From Dermatophilaceae bacterium Soc4.6 (lineage in GTDB: Bacteria; Actinomycetota; Actinomycetes; Actinomycetales; Dermatophilaceae): DNA of 64,000 bases. The translations under genes and the position numbers were made by a program. The notes beneath the pieces are model-generated. The model was not told the DNA's origin, did no database searches, and worked only from the letters and a program-made list of their open reading frames with translations. The stretch spans positions 3,596,001 through 3,660,000 of the forward strand of contig JAZGVH010000002.1 of NCBI GenBank assembly GCA_039889245.1. The letters run 5' to 3'. Below, piece by piece: positions 50,381 to 58,942 of this stretch. Each line of letters begins with the position of its first letter. Positions within the stretch are counted from its first letter, which is position 1.

Positions 50381-50605
50381 TCAGCGGATGTCGTCGTCCT
50401 GACCGTCGAGGCCGTCGAGGCCGACCTTGGCCTTGTCGACGCCCTGGGCGATCTGGTCGCTGTGCTGCCCGCCGGTCTTCTCGTCGACGAAGGCCCCGGC
50501 CTTGTCGAGGCCGTCACCCACCTGGTTGCCGTGCTGGTCGACGAGCTCGCCCGCCTTCTCCTTCGCCTGGTCGGCGAGGTCGGAGATGTTGTCGAAGAGG
50601 CCCAT
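50381..50605 (-). CDS. MT0933-type antitoxin-like protein
   Basis: 74 aa from ATG 50605, preceded by AGGAG. It is a short hydrophilic helix-rich protein: MGLFDNISDLADQAKEKAGE, LDKAGAFVDEKTGGQHSDQI and VDKAKVGLDGLDG, matching the small MT0933-like antitoxin family (Rv0909 type). In mycobacteria the partner is an SRPBCC-like toxin encoded next to it; no such gene is seen here. It is convergent with the phosphatase gene. Confidence 0.8.
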   Translation of the reverse strand: MGLFDNISDLADQAKEKAGELVDQHGNQVGDGLDKAGAFVDEKTGGQHSDQIAQGVDKAKVGLDGLDGQDDDIR

Positions 50606-50749
50606 GGTGATCGACTCCTGTGATGCTGGGGGGTGGGTGGCCCGCAGGGGCGTGGCCCCGGCGATCCCCGCCCACCCTAGGACGGAGTGGACCCGTGCGG
50701 CATCGGAACAGCGAACTGTCAGGAAACACCCGGTGCCCGGCCTGGCCGC

Positions 50750-50755
50750 TAGCAT
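50750..50755 (+). promoter_or_regulatory. Leaderless -10 box of trmB
   Basis: TAGCAT is 7 nt before GTG 50763. It decides that start over more distant in-frame codons. Confidence 0.5.
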
Positions 50756-50762
50756 CGCGGCC

Positions 50763-51479
50763 GTGCCATCCGACCTGCCCACTCCCGAGCGCCGCCTCAT
50801 CGGTGACCCGATGCGCGAGACCGGTCTGCGCCACGTGCGCACCTTCAACGGACGCCAGGGTCGACGCAGCGAGCTCACCGACGAGCGCCTCGCGAGCTTC
50901 GGACCCCGGCGCCAGCTGCCCCCGGGCCTGCTCGACCCGCAGGCGGCCTTCGGCCGGGAGGCCCCGGTCGTGCTCGAGATCGGCTGCGGCCACGGCGCGG
51001 CCGCCGTCGCCTTCGCCGGTGCTCACCCCGAGCGCGACCTCGTCGCCCTCGACGTGCACGTGCCCGGGCTGGCGCGCCTCATGGCCCTCGCCGAGGAGGC
51101 TGGCGTGGGTGGCAACCTGCGGGTCGACCGAGAGGACGCCGTCGCGTTCCTGGTCGAGCGGGTCGCGCCGGCACAGCTCGACACCATCCACCTGTTCTTC
51201 CCCGATCCCTGGCCCAAGGAGCGCCACCGGCGCCGCCGGTTCCTGCGCCCCGACACCCTCGACCTCATCGCCGACCGGCTGGCTCCCGGGGGTGAGCTGC
51301 TCCTGGCCACCGACCAGACGTTCTACGCCGACCATGTCCGGGAGGTGGTCGGCCACCACGGCGGGCTGGTCGTCTCGCCGGGCTCACGGCCTGCGTGGCG
51401 ACCTGTGGCGGGCTTCGAGGCCAAGGCGCTCGCGGCAGGGCGCACGGTCAGCGAGCTGAGGCTGACTCGAGCGGGCTGA
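50763..51479 (+). CDS. trmB: tRNA (guanine-N7-)-methyltransferase
   Basis: 238 aa from GTG 50763 (VPSDLPTPERRLIGDP). The SAM-binding motif VLEIGCGHGAAAVAFA and the signature FFPDPWPKERHRRRRF with the catalytic-site residues are typical of TrmB, as is RTFNGRQGRRSELT at the N-terminus. It makes m7G46 in tRNA variable loops. tRNA-Gly follows 29 bp downstream on the opposite strand. Confidence 0.95.
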   Translation: MPSDLPTPERRLIGDPMRETGLRHVRTFNGRQGRRSELTDERLASFGPRRQLPPGLLDPQAAFGREAPVVLEIGCGHGAAAVAFAGAHPERDLVALDVHVPGLARLMALAEEAGVGGNLRVDREDAVAFLVERVAPAQLDTIHLFFPDPWPKERHRRRRFLRPDTLDLIADRLAPGGELLLATDQTFYADHVREVVGHHGGLVVSPGSRPAWRPVAGFEAKALAAGRTVSELRLTRAG

Positions 51480-51508
51480 TCTCAGCTCGCGAGGCGGCGG
51501 TGACGAGG

Positions 51509-51582
51509 TGGAGCGGGCGACGAGAATCGAACTCGCGTAATCAGTTTGGAAGACTGGGGCTCTACCATTGAGCTACGCCCGC
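51509..51582 (-). tRNA. tRNA-Gly (anticodon TCC)
   Basis: Minus strand: acceptor GCGGGCG with CGCCCGC, D arm GCTC/GAGC, anticodon loop CTTCCAA giving TCC. The first anticodon-stem pair is C27-A43, not paired. T arm GCGAG-TTCGATT-CTCGT. CCA is encoded (complement of 51509-51511). Confidence 0.93.
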
Positions 51583-51624
51583 GCTGACGCGCCGACCGGG
51601 GTCGGGGGGATGCGTCCGAGGGGC

Positions 51625-51630
51625 TAGCCT
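51625..51630 (+). promoter_or_regulatory. -10 box upstream of tRNA-Pro
   Basis: TAGCCT about 50 bp before the mature tRNA-Pro; the leader would be removed by RNase P. Confidence 0.35.
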
Positions 51631-51680
51631 AGTGGCAGTGCTCGGGCACGAGCCAAATCCGGCTCGGTCCCACGAGTCCA

Positions 51681-51754
51681 CGGGGTATGGCGCAGCTTGG
51701 TAGCGCGTCCGCTTTGGGAGCGGAAGGCCGCAGGTTCAAATCCTGTTACCCCGA
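51681..51754 (+). tRNA. tRNA-Pro (anticodon TGG)
   Basis: Acceptor CGGGGTA pairs with TACCCCG; C1-G72 is characteristic of bacterial tRNA-Pro. Anticodon arm TCCGC-TTTGGGA-GCGGA reads TGG. T arm GCAGG-TTCAAAT-CCTGT. CCA not encoded. Confidence 0.95.
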
Positions 51755-51764
51755 CTCGGTCAGC

Positions 51765-52331
51765 TCACCCGGACTCGGTGACGTCACCCGACCCGGTCCG
51801 GCCCGGCTGGGCCGCGGTCAGCCCCAGCACCTCGCGGATGCCCGACCCGGTGCCGTCGGCCTCGAGCGCCACGACGACCCGGTCGACGCTGCGGGCCGTG
51901 GGCCACGCGTGCCGCGCGACGAGGGCGACCGCGAGGACGGCACCGACGGCATACGTGAACCACGAGCTGGGCGACCAGGCGAAGGCTACGACGATGCCGA
52001 TGAGGGCGGGGGTCTCGGCGAGCACCGCCCGCACGAAGAGCAGACGCTGGAAGGCAGCCTGCGCCTGCTGGTGCGTCTGCGCGACCGGCTCTGAAGCCGC
52101 CAGCGGTGCGACCCGGTAGCCGACCCGCTCGATCAGCAGGTGCATCGCGGCCGCGACCACGACGACGGCGAGCACGGCCATCAGCGGCGGGGCCGCGAGC
52201 GGCAGGATGAGGGCGAACGCGACGCCGATGAGCACGATCCCGGACGTCATGCCACCCACCACCACCTGGAGCACGCGCAGGGCTGGTGTCGGCGCGGCGA
52301 CGGGGGAGGACGAGGGGGATGACGAGCTCAT
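51765..52331 (-). CDS. Uncharacterised four-helix membrane protein
   Basis: 188 aa from ATG 52331. After a Ser/Pro-rich start come hydrophobic segments near VVVGGMTSGIVLIGVAFAL, LMAVLAVVVVAAAMHLLI, the AVLAETPALIGIVVAFAW block and YAVGAVLAVALVARHAW. A charged linker separates helices two and three. It is convergent with tRNA-Pro and divergent from tig. I do not recognise a characterised family; similar small membrane proteins are common near tig in related genomes as far as I recall. Confidence 0.7.
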   Translation of the reverse strand: MSSSSPSSSPVAAPTPALRVLQVVVGGMTSGIVLIGVAFALILPLAAPPLMAVLAVVVVAAAMHLLIERVGYRVAPLAASEPVAQTHQQAQAAFQRLLFVRAVLAETPALIGIVVAFAWSPSSWFTYAVGAVLAVALVARHAWPTARSVDRVVVALEADGTGSGIREVLGLTAAQPGRTGSGDVTESG

Positions 52332-52410
52332 GGCGCCAACCTAGCGGGGCGCTCGGCAGCACCGGGGACGACGCCCGAAGCGACGATTCGGCACCGCACG
52401 GCCGGGCGGC

Positions 52411-52416
52411 TAGCAT
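52411..52416 (+). promoter_or_regulatory. Probable -10 box of tig
   Basis: TAGCAT, 170 bp before the tig start, implying a long 5' leader (about 160 nt) in contrast to the leaderless genes. The leader has no open frame or riboswitch that I can recognise. Confidence 0.4.
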
Positions 52417-52585
52417 GGTCCTTCGTCCGCCGTGCGGCAAGGACGGGCCGGACAGGCCCGTCGTCCTGCTCGCCCTTCCCGGACTCCGCCAGCCCGGCCG
52501 CCATCGCCGTCCGAGCCTCTGCTCGGTCACGCGGGCGTGCGGTGCACCACCCCCCAGCCGATCTGAAGCCTTGGAGAGCCCTGTA

Positions 52586-53947
52586 GTGAAGAGTGCCGTC
52601 GAGACCCTCAACCCGACCCGGGTCAAGCTCACCGTCGAGGTGCCCTACGACGAGCTCAAGCCGAGCCTCGACGCGGCCTACAAGACGATCGGCGCGCAGA
52701 TCCAGGTGCCCGGCTTCCGCAAGGGCAAGGTGCCCACGCGGATCATCGACCAGCGGGTCGGCCGCGGCGCCGTGCTGCAGGAGGCCGTCAACGAGGCCCT
52801 GCCGAAGTTCTACGGCCAGGCCATCGACGAGAACTCGGTGCGTCCGCTCGGGCAGCCCGACGTCGACGTGACCGAGGTGCCGGCCGAGGTCGGCCAGGAC
52901 CTCAAGTTCACCGTCGAGGTCGACGTGCGCCCCGAGATCACGCTGCCCGACTACTCCGCGATCGCCGTCGAGGTCGACCCCGTGGCCGCGAGCGACGACG
53001 ACATCGACGAGCGGATGACCACCCTGCGTCAGCGCTTCGGCACCCTCAAGGGCGTCGACCGCGCGGCCCAGGAGGGCGACTTCGTCTCGATCGACCTCAA
53101 GGCCACCATCGGCGGCGAGGAGATCGACGCCGTCACCGGGGTCTCCTACGAGGTCGGCTCCAAGAACATGATCGAGGGCATCGACGACGCCCTCGTCGGC
53201 ATGAACGCCGGCGAGACCAAGGACTTCAGCGCCCCGCTCGCCGGTGGCGACCACCAGGGTGAGGCCGCCCAGTGCGTCGTCACCGTCGCGTCGGTCAAGG
53301 AGCGCGAGCTGCCCGAGCTCGACGACGACTTCGCCCAGCTCGCCTCCGAGTTCGACACCCTCGAGGAGCTGCGCGCCGACCTGACGAAGCAGGCCGAGCA
53401 GGCCAAGCGCTTCGAGCAGGGTGTGCAGGCCCGCGACAAGGTGCTCGACTCCCTGCTGGCGGCGGTCGACGTGCCGGTGCCCGACAGCATCGTCGAGGCC
53501 GAGGTGCACTCGCACCTCGAGGGTGAGAGCCGCCTCGAGGACGACGAGCACCGCGCCGAGGTCACCGAGAGCACCCGCAAGGCCCTGCGGGCGCAGCTGC
53601 TCCTCGACGCGATCGTCGAGAAGGAAGAGATCACGGTCGAGCAGCCCGAGCTCATCGAGTACATCGTCATGTCGGCCCAGCAGTACGGCATGGACCCCAA
53701 CCAGTTCGCCCAGGCGATCGACGGCCAGGGGCAGGTGCCGGCCATGGTGGCCGAGGTGGGCCGCCGCAAGGCGCTCGCCCACGTGCTCGAGCGCGCCACG
53801 GTCACCGACACCGACGGCAACGTCGTCGACCTCAACGCCCTCGAGCTGTCCGACGAGGCCGACGACGTCGTCGAGTCCGAGGCCGTCGAGGCGGTCGAGG
53901 CCGTCGAGGTCACCAACGGGCCGGACGACGAGGCCAGCACCAGCTGA
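52586..53947 (+). CDS. tig: Trigger factor
   Basis: 453 aa from GTG 52586, with GGAGAG upstream. Ribosome-binding domain: VKLTVEVPYDELKPSLDAAY and the VPGFRKGKVPTRIIDQRVG signature loop (GFRKGK). The FKBP-type PPIase domain lies near residues 155-245 (AQEGDFVSIDLKATIGGEEI, KDFSAPLAGGDHQGE). The C-terminal helical domain follows, and a 35-residue acidic tail with EAVEAVEAVEV repeats ends the protein. It is a ribosome-associated chaperone. Upstream of clpP1/clpX as in most bacteria, but here separated from clpP1 by a secreted-protein gene. Confidence 0.95.
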   Translation: MKSAVETLNPTRVKLTVEVPYDELKPSLDAAYKTIGAQIQVPGFRKGKVPTRIIDQRVGRGAVLQEAVNEALPKFYGQAIDENSVRPLGQPDVDVTEVPAEVGQDLKFTVEVDVRPEITLPDYSAIAVEVDPVAASDDDIDERMTTLRQRFGTLKGVDRAAQEGDFVSIDLKATIGGEEIDAVTGVSYEVGSKNMIEGIDDALVGMNAGETKDFSAPLAGGDHQGEAAQCVVTVASVKERELPELDDDFAQLASEFDTLEELRADLTKQAEQAKRFEQGVQARDKVLDSLLAAVDVPVPDSIVEAEVHSHLEGESRLEDDEHRAEVTESTRKALRAQLLLDAIVEKEEITVEQPELIEYIVMSAQQYGMDPNQFAQAIDGQGQVPAMVAEVGRRKALAHVLERATVTDTDGNVVDLNALELSDEADDVVESEAVEAVEAVEVTNGPDDEASTS

Positions 53948-53986
53948 CGGGTCGCGGCCCGGGTCGCGGGCCGCTCCACGTTCGAC

Positions 53987-54025
53987 CAGGATCCGGTCAG
54001 TCGCCTCGCGCCTGACCGGATCCTG
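53987..54025. terminator. Strong hairpin after tig
   Basis: CAGGATCCGGTCAG (53987-54000) pairs perfectly with CTGACCGGATCCTG (54012-54025) across an 11-nt loop: a 14-bp stem 39 bp after the tig stop. Confidence 0.7.
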
Positions 54026-54061
54026 TCGTCCCGGGCTCGACCACGGCCCGGCGTGCGCGCG

Positions 54062-54067
54062 TAGGAT
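54062..54067 (+). promoter_or_regulatory. -10 box of the secreted repeat protein gene
   Basis: TAGGAT, 51 bp before ATG 54119. A ribosome site (GGAAGGAG) lies between them. Confidence 0.4.
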
Positions 54068-54118
54068 CAATCTCTCGGTCGCACCGGACCCACACGACCA
54101 CGGCGGAAGGAGCGGCTC

Positions 54119-55690
54119 ATGCGGCACCCCCACCTCGTCTCGGGCCGTCGACTGCGGGCCGCGCTGGGGGCAGCCACCCTGGCTGCCGCCACCCTGGTCC
54201 CCGCGGTCACCGCTCGCGCGGTCCCGGTTCCCGAACCGGTCGCGACGGTCAACCCGTCGGCTGGCAGCTTCTACCCCGTGCCCGCCACACGACTCGTGGG
54301 CGCCGCGACGGGGCAGTCGCTCTCGCCCGGGGTGCCGCTGCGGGTGCCCGTCCTCGGTCGTCCCGGGCTGCCGACCGCGGGCGTGTCGGCCGTCGTGGTG
54401 AACGTCACCGTGAGCGCGACCTCGGCCCGCACCACCCTGGTCGCCCTCCGTCCCGGTCGGGGCCCCCTGGCCTCCGCTCGTCCGACGACGTCGGTGACGG
54501 TGCCGCCGGACGGCACCCGCACGAGCCTGGTGACGGTGCCGCTCGACCCCGAGGGCGCCCTCGACGTCGTCACGTCGTCGCCGGCCCTGATCACCGTCGA
54601 CCTCGTCGGCCTGTATGCCGCCGACGACACGGTCGTCGCCACTTTCGGCTCCAGCGGTGGCTACCAACCGAGCGACCCCGTCCGGCTCCTGGGGCCTGGT
54701 CTCGGTGTCGAGCCGGCGCCCCCGGTCGGGGACACCCTCGACCCCACACCGTCCCCGACCCCCACCGTCGACCCGGTGCTCGCGTCGCCGCTCCCGGGCG
54801 GCGGGGTGCGCCGGGTGGCGGTCGACCTCGGCGACGGCACGGCCCGGCACGTGACCGCGCTGCTGCTGCGGGTGTCGGTCGTCTCGGCTCCGTCCCGCGG
54901 GCAGGTGACCGTGGCCGCCGACGCCGCTTCGGGGGCCCGCTCGTCCGACGGGTCCGTGCCGCTCGGCCCGTTCGGTCCTCCCGGCCCGTTCGGCGCCGCC
55001 GGACCGGGCGCGGTGCCCGCCTCCCCGACCAGTAGCCCGTCGACCACCCTCTCCACGCCGACGCTCTCGCTCGACCGGGGGGTCACGGCCTCCAACCTCG
55101 CCGTCGTCCCTGCCCTGCTCGACGACGAGGGACTGATCCGGCTGACCGTCTCCAACGGCTCGTCCACCACGGTGCCCGTCGTGGTCGACCTCGTCGGCTT
55201 CTACGACGACGGAGGTCTCGGGGCCGACCTGCGGTTCCGCGCTCTACCGGTCGGCCGGGTGCTCGACACCCGCACCGGCTCCGGAGCCGCACCGCTCGGG
55301 ACCGGGGGACCGCGGGTCGTCAGCCCGCCCGCCGACGTGGTCGGCGACAACACCTTCGCCCTGGTCGGGTCGCTCACCACCCTGACCACCTCGACCGGAG
55401 CCCAGGGGGTGACCGAGCTCGCCCTGCGACGTGACGAGCTCGCAGCTTCGGCTCCCACCGCGGCGACGGCAGGGTCGTTGCCCGCCGGTGCCGCAGACCA
55501 GGCCACCACGTCCGTGCAGGCCGAGGTCGGAGCATCCGGGCGCCTCGTCCTGACGGCGTCGAGCGGACCGGTCGAGGCGGTGCTCGACGTGGTCGGCTCG
55601 TTCGAGGCCTACCCCGCGGTGGAGGACCCCGACCTGCGCGACTGGGTCCATGCCGTGCCGTCGTGGCAGGTGCGTGCCCTCGCTCGCTGA
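54119..55690 (+). CDS. Secreted protein with three beta-domain repeats
   Basis: 523 aa from ATG 54119 with GGAAGGAG upstream. A signal peptide ([25 protein letters not shown]) is followed by repeated modules of about 120-150 residues: each has a V-rich strand pair like [19 protein letters not shown] and closes with [16 protein letters not shown] or [10 protein letters not shown]. The second module is followed by [15 protein letters not shown], a motif frequent in actinobacterial cell-surface proteins. A Pro/Thr linker with [19 protein letters not shown] lies in the middle. No catalytic domain is visible. It probably acts as an extracellular or wall-bound structural or adhesive protein. Confidence 0.75.
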   Translation: MRHPHLVSGRRLRAALGAATLAAATLVPAVTARAVPVPEPVATVNPSAGSFYPVPATRLVGAATGQSLSPGVPLRVPVLGRPGLPTAGVSAVVVNVTVSATSARTTLVALRPGRGPLASARPTTSVTVPPDGTRTSLVTVPLDPEGALDVVTSSPALITVDLVGLYAADDTVVATFGSSGGYQPSDPVRLLGPGLGVEPAPPVGDTLDPTPSPTPTVDPVLASPLPGGGVRRVAVDLGDGTARHVTALLLRVSVVSAPSRGQVTVAADAASGARSSDGSVPLGPFGPPGPFGAAGPGAVPASPTSSPSTTLSTPTLSLDRGVTASNLAVVPALLDDEGLIRLTVSNGSSTTVPVVVDLVGFYDDGGLGADLRFRALPVGRVLDTRTGSGAAPLGTGGPRVVSPPADVVGDNTFALVGSLTTLTTSTGAQGVTELALRRDELAASAPTAATAGSLPAGAADQATTSVQAEVGASGRLVLTASSGPVEAVLDVVGSFEAYPAVEDPDLRDWVHAVPSWQVRALAR

Positions 55691-55693
55691 GTG

Positions 55694-55707
55694 CGCTCAC
55701 GGCGAAC
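55694..55707 (-). promoter_or_regulatory. ClgR box upstream of clpP1P2
   Basis: On the minus strand the sequence GTTCGC-CGTGA-GCG fits the published ClgR consensus GTTCGC-N5-GCG exactly. It stands about 40 bp before a TAGGGT -10 box (55746-55751), the position expected for an activator. ClgR activates clp genes in actinobacteria. Confidence 0.75.
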
Positions 55708-55745
55708 AGGGCCGTCTTCGGGATTCCTGTGTCGGGGCCTGACGT

Positions 55746-55751
55746 TAGGGT
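55746..55751 (+). promoter_or_regulatory. -10 box of clpP1
   Basis: TAGGGT, 40 bp downstream of the ClgR box. Confidence 0.5.
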
Positions 55752-55812
55752 CACTGGAAGGCTCCTGCCGATGGTGGGCAGGACAACGTCACGAGAAGGA
55801 AAAGAGACCGCA

Positions 55813-56475
55813 GTGGCCCCACAGCGTGAGATCGTCGCCGCCGGTGAAGGCATGGGTGGGCTGGACGACCACATCTACAACCGTCTCCTCAAGGAACGGA
55901 TCATCTTCCTCGGGTCCGAGGTCCGCGACGACAATGCCAACGCCATCTGCGCGCAGATGCTCCTGCTCGCGGCGGAGGACCCTGAGAAGGACATCTGGCT
56001 CTACATCAACAGCCCTGGTGGGTCGGTGACGGCCGGCATGGCCATCTTCGACACCATGCAGTGGGTGCCGAACGACGTCGCCACCGTGGCGATGGGGATG
56101 GCGGCCTCGATGGGTCAGTTCCTCCTCAGTGCGGGCACCCCCGGCAAGCGGTATGCCACCCCGCACGCGCGGGTCATGATGCACCAGCCGTCGGGCGGCA
56201 TCGGCGGCACGGCCAGCGACATCAAGATCCAGGCCGAGCAGATGCTGCACATCAAGAAGACGATGGCCGAGCTGATCGCCGAGCACACCGGTCAGACCCT
56301 CGAGCAGATCGAGCGCGACTCCGACCGTGACCGCTGGTTCACGGCCGAGGCGGCCAAGGAGTACGGCTTCGTCGATGCCGTCTTCTCCCGGGCGGCCGAC
56401 GCCGAGCACGGCGCCGCCCGCAGCGACAGCCCGATCACCGGTGACGCCACGACCGCCGACACCACCGAGAAGTGA
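55813..56475 (+). CDS. clpP1: ATP-dependent Clp protease proteolytic subunit ClpP1
   Basis: 220 aa from GTG 55813 ([20 protein letters not shown]); ATG 55771, with GGAAGG 9 bases upstream, is an in-frame alternative adding 14 residues. ClpP core: [54 protein letters not shown] (catalytic Ser), [11 protein letters not shown] (catalytic His), and the [18 protein letters not shown] helix. The C-terminus has an acidic Asp/Thr tail. It pairs with ClpP2 encoded directly downstream; both rings are needed for activity in actinobacteria. Confidence 0.93.
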   Translation: MAPQREIVAAGEGMGGLDDHIYNRLLKERIIFLGSEVRDDNANAICAQMLLLAAEDPEKDIWLYINSPGGSVTAGMAIFDTMQWVPNDVATVAMGMAASMGQFLLSAGTPGKRYATPHARVMMHQPSGGIGGTASDIKIQAEQMLHIKKTMAELIAEHTGQTLEQIERDSDRDRWFTAEAAKEYGFVDAVFSRAADAEHGAARSDSPITGDATTADTTEK

Positions 56476-56486
56476 GGCGCGAGACC

Positions 56487-57161
56487 ATGGGAGAGCTGAT
56501 GAACAACCGCCCCTCCGCCCACGTGGGCGGGCTGCACGTGCCCGGCCCCTCGAGCCGGTACATCCTGCCGCAGTTCGAAGAGCGCACGTCCTACGGCATG
56601 AAGCGCAGTGACCCGTACACCAAGATGTTCGAGGACCGCATCATCTTCCTCGGGGTGCAGGTGGACGACGCCTCGGCCGACGACATCATCGCCCAGCTCA
56701 TCGTGCTGGAGTCGCTCGACCCCGACCGCGACATCCTGATGTACATCAACAGCCCGGGCGGGTCGTTCACTGCCATGACGGCGATCTACGACACGATGCA
56801 GTACATCCGTCCTGACATCCAGACCTTCGTGGTCGGCCAGGCCGCCTCTGCGGCCGCCGTGCTGATGGCGGCGGGCGCCCCAGGGAAGCGTTTCGCGTTG
56901 CCCAACGCCCGCATCCTCATCCACCAGCCGGCTCTGGGTGGCGGCGACTACGGCCAGGCGTCCGACATCGAGATCCAGGCCAACGAGGTGCTGCGCATGC
57001 GCACCTGGCTCGAGGACACCCTGGCCAGCCACACCGGCCGCACGGCCGAGCAGGTCAACGAGGACATCGAGCGCGACAAGATCATGTCCGCGGCCGAGGC
57101 CAAGGACTACGGCCTCATCGATGAGGTCCTCACCTCGCGCAAGGCCTCGTTCCAGGTCTGA
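56487..57161 (+). CDS. clpP2: ATP-dependent Clp protease proteolytic subunit ClpP2
   Basis: 224 aa from ATG 56487, 11 bases after the clpP1 stop; GTG 56472 would overlap that stop. The fold is complete: [60 protein letters not shown] with the catalytic Ser, ARILIHQPALGGGDYGQASD, and DKIMSAAEAKDYGLIDEV. The N-terminal RYILPQFEERTSYGMKRSDPY region, which in ClpP2 gives the axial loops, is present. It associates with ClpP1 and is loaded by ClpX or ClpC. Confidence 0.95.
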   Translation: MGELMNNRPSAHVGGLHVPGPSSRYILPQFEERTSYGMKRSDPYTKMFEDRIIFLGVQVDDASADDIIAQLIVLESLDPDRDILMYINSPGGSFTAMTAIYDTMQYIRPDIQTFVVGQAASAAAVLMAAGAPGKRFALPNARILIHQPALGGGDYGQASDIEIQANEVLRMRTWLEDTLASHTGRTAEQVNEDIERDKIMSAAEAKDYGLIDEVLTSRKASFQV

Positions 57162-57179
57162 GCCCACCGGCTCGGCGAC

Positions 57180-57213
57180 GCGGGTCGGCCCCCCTCACCA
57201 GGGGTCGACCCGC
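57180..57213 (+). terminator. Terminator-like hairpin after clpP2
   Basis: A 13-bp stem (57180-57192 with 57201-57213, one G-U) and an 8-nt loop, 18 bp after the clpP2 stop. It separates clpP1P2 from clpX transcription. Confidence 0.65.
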
Positions 57214-57323
57214 TCCCGTTGCCCGGCGTGAGCGCGGTCGCACTGTCAGCCGTCAGCGGAACTGCCGGCAAGAGGGTGCGCCACACCGCTCGCAGCGCGT
57301 GTAATGATCAGCAAAACGTTCAA

Positions 57324-57372
57324 CTGACGGGTAGCGTCAGCCGATAGACAGCACGTCACCCGATCGGGTGAC
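57324..57372. promoter_or_regulatory. Stacked palindromes upstream of clpX
   Basis: CTGACG-ggtag-CGTCAG (57324-57340) and the perfect 18-bp palindrome GTCACCCGATCGGGTGAC (57355-57372) lie in the 60 bp before the clpX ribosome site (AGGAGG). The second is within the likely 5' leader; either could be an operator. Confidence 0.6.
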
Positions 57373-57393
57373 AGCAGGCACAGGAGGCGCGGA

Positions 57394-58683
57394 GTGGCAC
57401 GCATCGGAGACGGTGGTGACCTGCTGAAGTGCTCCTTCTGCGGCAAGTCGCAGAAGCAGGTCAAGAAGCTCATCGCCGGGCCGGGGGTCTACATCTGCGA
57501 CGAGTGCATCGACCTGTGCAACGAGATCATCGAGGAAGAGCTCGCCGAGTCATCCGACCTGGGGCTCGACGAGCTGCCCAAGCCGCGGGAGATCTTCGAC
57601 TTCCTGCAGAGCTACGTGGTCGGCCAAGACGTCGCCAAGAAGGCCCTCGCCGTCGCGGTGTACAACCACTACAAGCGCATCCAGGCACAGGAGGCCGGGC
57701 CGGCCAAGAAGGACGCCGACCACGTCGAGATCTCGAAGTCCAACATCCTGCTGATCGGTCCCACGGGGTGCGGTAAGACCTACCTCGCCCAGACGCTGGC
57801 CAAGATGCTCAACGTGCCCTTCGCCATCGCGGACGCCACGGCGCTCACCGAGGCGGGCTACGTCGGCGAGGACGTCGAGAACATCCTGCTCAAGCTGATC
57901 CAGGCCGCTGACTACGACGTCAAGAAGGCCGAGACGGGCATCATCTACATCGACGAGGTCGACAAGATCGCCCGCAAGAGCGAGAACCCGTCCATCACCC
58001 GCGACGTGTCCGGTGAAGGTGTGCAGCAGGCCCTGCTCAAGATCCTCGAGGGCACGACGGCCTCGGTGCCGCCGCAGGGCGGCCGCAAGCACCCGCACCA
58101 GGAGTTCATCCAGATCGACACGACGAACGTGCTCTTCATCGTCGGTGGTGCCTTCGCGGGTCTCGAGAAGCTCATCGAGTCACGCAACGGCAAGAAGGGC
58201 CTCGGCTTCGGCAGCGAGCTGCACATGGCCAAGGACCTCAGCGAGCAGATCCACGAGGTCATGCCCGAGGACCTGATGAAGTTCGGCCTGATCCCCGAGT
58301 TCATCGGTCGCCTGCCCGTCATCACGACGGTCAGCCCCCTCGACCAGTCGGCCCTCGTGCAGATCCTCACGGGCCCGCGCAACGCCCTGGTCAAGCAGTA
58401 CCAGAAGATGTTCGACATCGACGGGGTCGAGCTGGAGTTCACCCCCGAGGCGATCGAGGCGGTGGCCGACCAGGCCCTGTTGCGCGGGATCGGAGCCCGC
58501 GGGCTGCGCGCGATCATGGAGGAGGTCCTGCTCCCCGTGATGTTCGACGTGCCCAGCGAGGACGACATCGCCAAGGTGGTCATCACCCGCGAGGCGGTCC
58601 TCGAGAACGTCAACCCCACGATCGTGCGACGCGACACCGCCACGGCGAGGCCGCGACGCAACCAGCGCAAGGAGAGTGCCTGA
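57394..58683 (+). CDS. clpX: ATP-dependent Clp protease ATP-binding subunit ClpX
   Basis: 429 aa from GTG 57394 with AGGAGG eight bases upstream. The N-terminal zinc-binding domain has C13, C16, C35 and C38 ([20 protein letters not shown]). AAA+ motifs: [12 protein letters not shown] (Walker A), [12 protein letters not shown] (Walker B), the [11 protein letters not shown] pore-1 loop, [29 protein letters not shown] and [14 protein letters not shown] (sensor 2). It unfolds substrates for ClpP1P2. The C-terminus is basic ([11 protein letters not shown]). Confidence 0.96.
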   Translation: MARIGDGGDLLKCSFCGKSQKQVKKLIAGPGVYICDECIDLCNEIIEEELAESSDLGLDELPKPREIFDFLQSYVVGQDVAKKALAVAVYNHYKRIQAQEAGPAKKDADHVEISKSNILLIGPTGCGKTYLAQTLAKMLNVPFAIADATALTEAGYVGEDVENILLKLIQAADYDVKKAETGIIYIDEVDKIARKSENPSITRDVSGEGVQQALLKILEGTTASVPPQGGRKHPHQEFIQIDTTNVLFIVGGAFAGLEKLIESRNGKKGLGFGSELHMAKDLSEQIHEVMPEDLMKFGLIPEFIGRLPVITTVSPLDQSALVQILTGPRNALVKQYQKMFDIDGVELEFTPEAIEAVADQALLRGIGARGLRAIMEEVLLPVMFDVPSEDDIAKVVITREAVLENVNPTIVRRDTATARPRRNQRKESA

Positions 58684-58710
58684 CCTCAGGCGGCGAAGGG
58701 CGCGCTGCCG

Positions 58711-58860
58711 ATGGTGGCCCAGACCGACGGCTCGACGCAGGGCTCCCTCGTGGGGGCGACCATGGTCGTCGTCGCCTTCGTGCTCGTGTTCACCGTGCTC
58801 ACGGTCACCCGCGAGGAGCTCGCGGCTCGCGAGGACGGCGCAGTCGCGCACCTCGGCTGA
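58711..58860 (+). CDS. Possible 49-residue single-span membrane protein
   Basis: ATG 58711 gives MVAQTDGSTQGSLVGATMVV followed by VAFVLVFTVLTVTREELAAR and a short tail. One hydrophobic helix is clear, the codon third positions are GC-rich, and GAAGGG lies about 12 bases before the ATG. It starts 27 bp after the clpX stop on the same strand. No homologue is known to me; it could be spurious. Confidence 0.4.
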   Translation: MVAQTDGSTQGSLVGATMVVVAFVLVFTVLTVTREELAAREDGAVAHLG

Positions 58861-58942
58861 CCCACCGAGCGTCCGGGTCGGGGTGGGTCCTGCCCCGCCT
58901 CGACCCGGACGTCCGTGGGTCGACCCGTGCCACGATGGCCCG

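Noticed and set aside
52328-54850. 840-codon minus-strand frame across tig and the next gene
   Set aside because: Antisense shadow of tig, whose domains are complete; no start signal or recognisable domain on the minus strand.
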